Of a DNA stretch of 13,811 nucleotides, positions 13,759 to 13,811 are shown one piece after another. Both the position numbers and the translations under genes were made by a program. Within the stretch, counting starts at the first letter, position 1. Each line of letters begins with the position of its first letter. Source of the stretch: CAYXUG01 sp964468655 (lineage in GTDB: Bacteria; Fidelibacterota; Marinisomatia; Marinisomatales; CAYXUG01); contig CAYXUG010000054.1 of NCBI GenBank assembly GCA_964468655.1, positions 1-13,811 on the forward strand, in the 5' to 3' direction. The notes below the pieces were generated by a model. That model saw nothing but the letters and a program-made list of their open reading frames with translations. It was not told the origin of the DNA and did no database searches.

Positions 13759-13811
13759 TGGAGCCGAAGGGGATCGAACCCTCGACCTCAGCATTGCGAA
13801 CGCTGCGCTCT
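13759..13811 (-). tRNA. tRNA-Ala (anticodon CGC), 5' part beyond the window
   Basis: The 3' two-thirds of a tRNA is visible on the minus strand: the end of the D-stem (GAGC), anticodon stem CAGCG/TGCTG with loop TTCGCAA (anticodon CGC, reading GCG), T-arm GAGGG-TTCGATC-CCCTT, acceptor strand CGGCTCC and discriminator A. U70 in the acceptor strand fits the G3-U70 alanine identity pair. The 5' acceptor and most of the D-arm lie outside the window. CCA is not encoded. Confidence 0.88.

Overview
The window looks like chromosomal DNA from a bacterium of the FCB side of the tree, most likely a Marinimicrobia (SAR406)-like or related candidate lineage. The reasons are a secreted beta-helix protein ending in a Por/T9SS-type sorting domain (the YPNPFNP type), moderate-to-low GC, weak or absent Shine-Dalgarno sequences before several genes, and a rhodanese plus DoxX/MauE pair. 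The phylum is an inference; the sequence alone does not prove it.

Layout. At the left, on the minus strand, is a gene for a large secreted right-handed beta-helix protein (240-2681). Two near-identical intrinsic terminators flank it (about 187-212 and 2704-2729). A tRNA-Gly(GCC) gene (2811-2883) follows. Next is a tightly overlapping minus-strand operon, read from 5085 down to 2925: a lipoprotein related to 5'-nucleotidase/metallophosphatases, a membrane-anchored rhodanese, and a DoxX/MauE-like membrane protein. The first gene carries an in-frame TGA at 4945-4947, in the second Cys position of a CGC(K/R)xNPxGG-type motif. Directly downstream is a bacterial SECIS-like hairpin with a GGTCT apical loop starting 18 nt after the TGA. 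I interpret the gene as a selenoprotein of 406 residues, which a standard gene caller would truncate to about 319 residues. This is the most notable observation in the window.

A plus-strand tRNA-Ala(GGC) (5267-5339) is followed by a 476-base stretch without genes but with strong hairpins and a heptad repeat. Then comes a plus-strand two-gene operon (5816-8508): an FAD-dependent CrtI/PYROXD2-like oxidoreductase and a Rieske non-haem iron oxygenase, substrate unknown.

The right half is one long minus-strand housekeeping cluster, in order of transcription: tRNA-Ala(CGC, cut by the window end), a large-type SRP RNA with Alu domain, dnaX, ebfC(ybaB), recR, pgsA, pgpA, cinA. From ebfC onward the genes overlap or almost touch. 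The tRNA-SRP RNA-dnaX-ebfC-recR order resembles that of Bacillus. pgsA and pgpA encode consecutive steps of phosphatidylglycerol synthesis. The dnaX gene contains a run of nine A residues where slippage would produce a short gamma-like form, as in Thermus.
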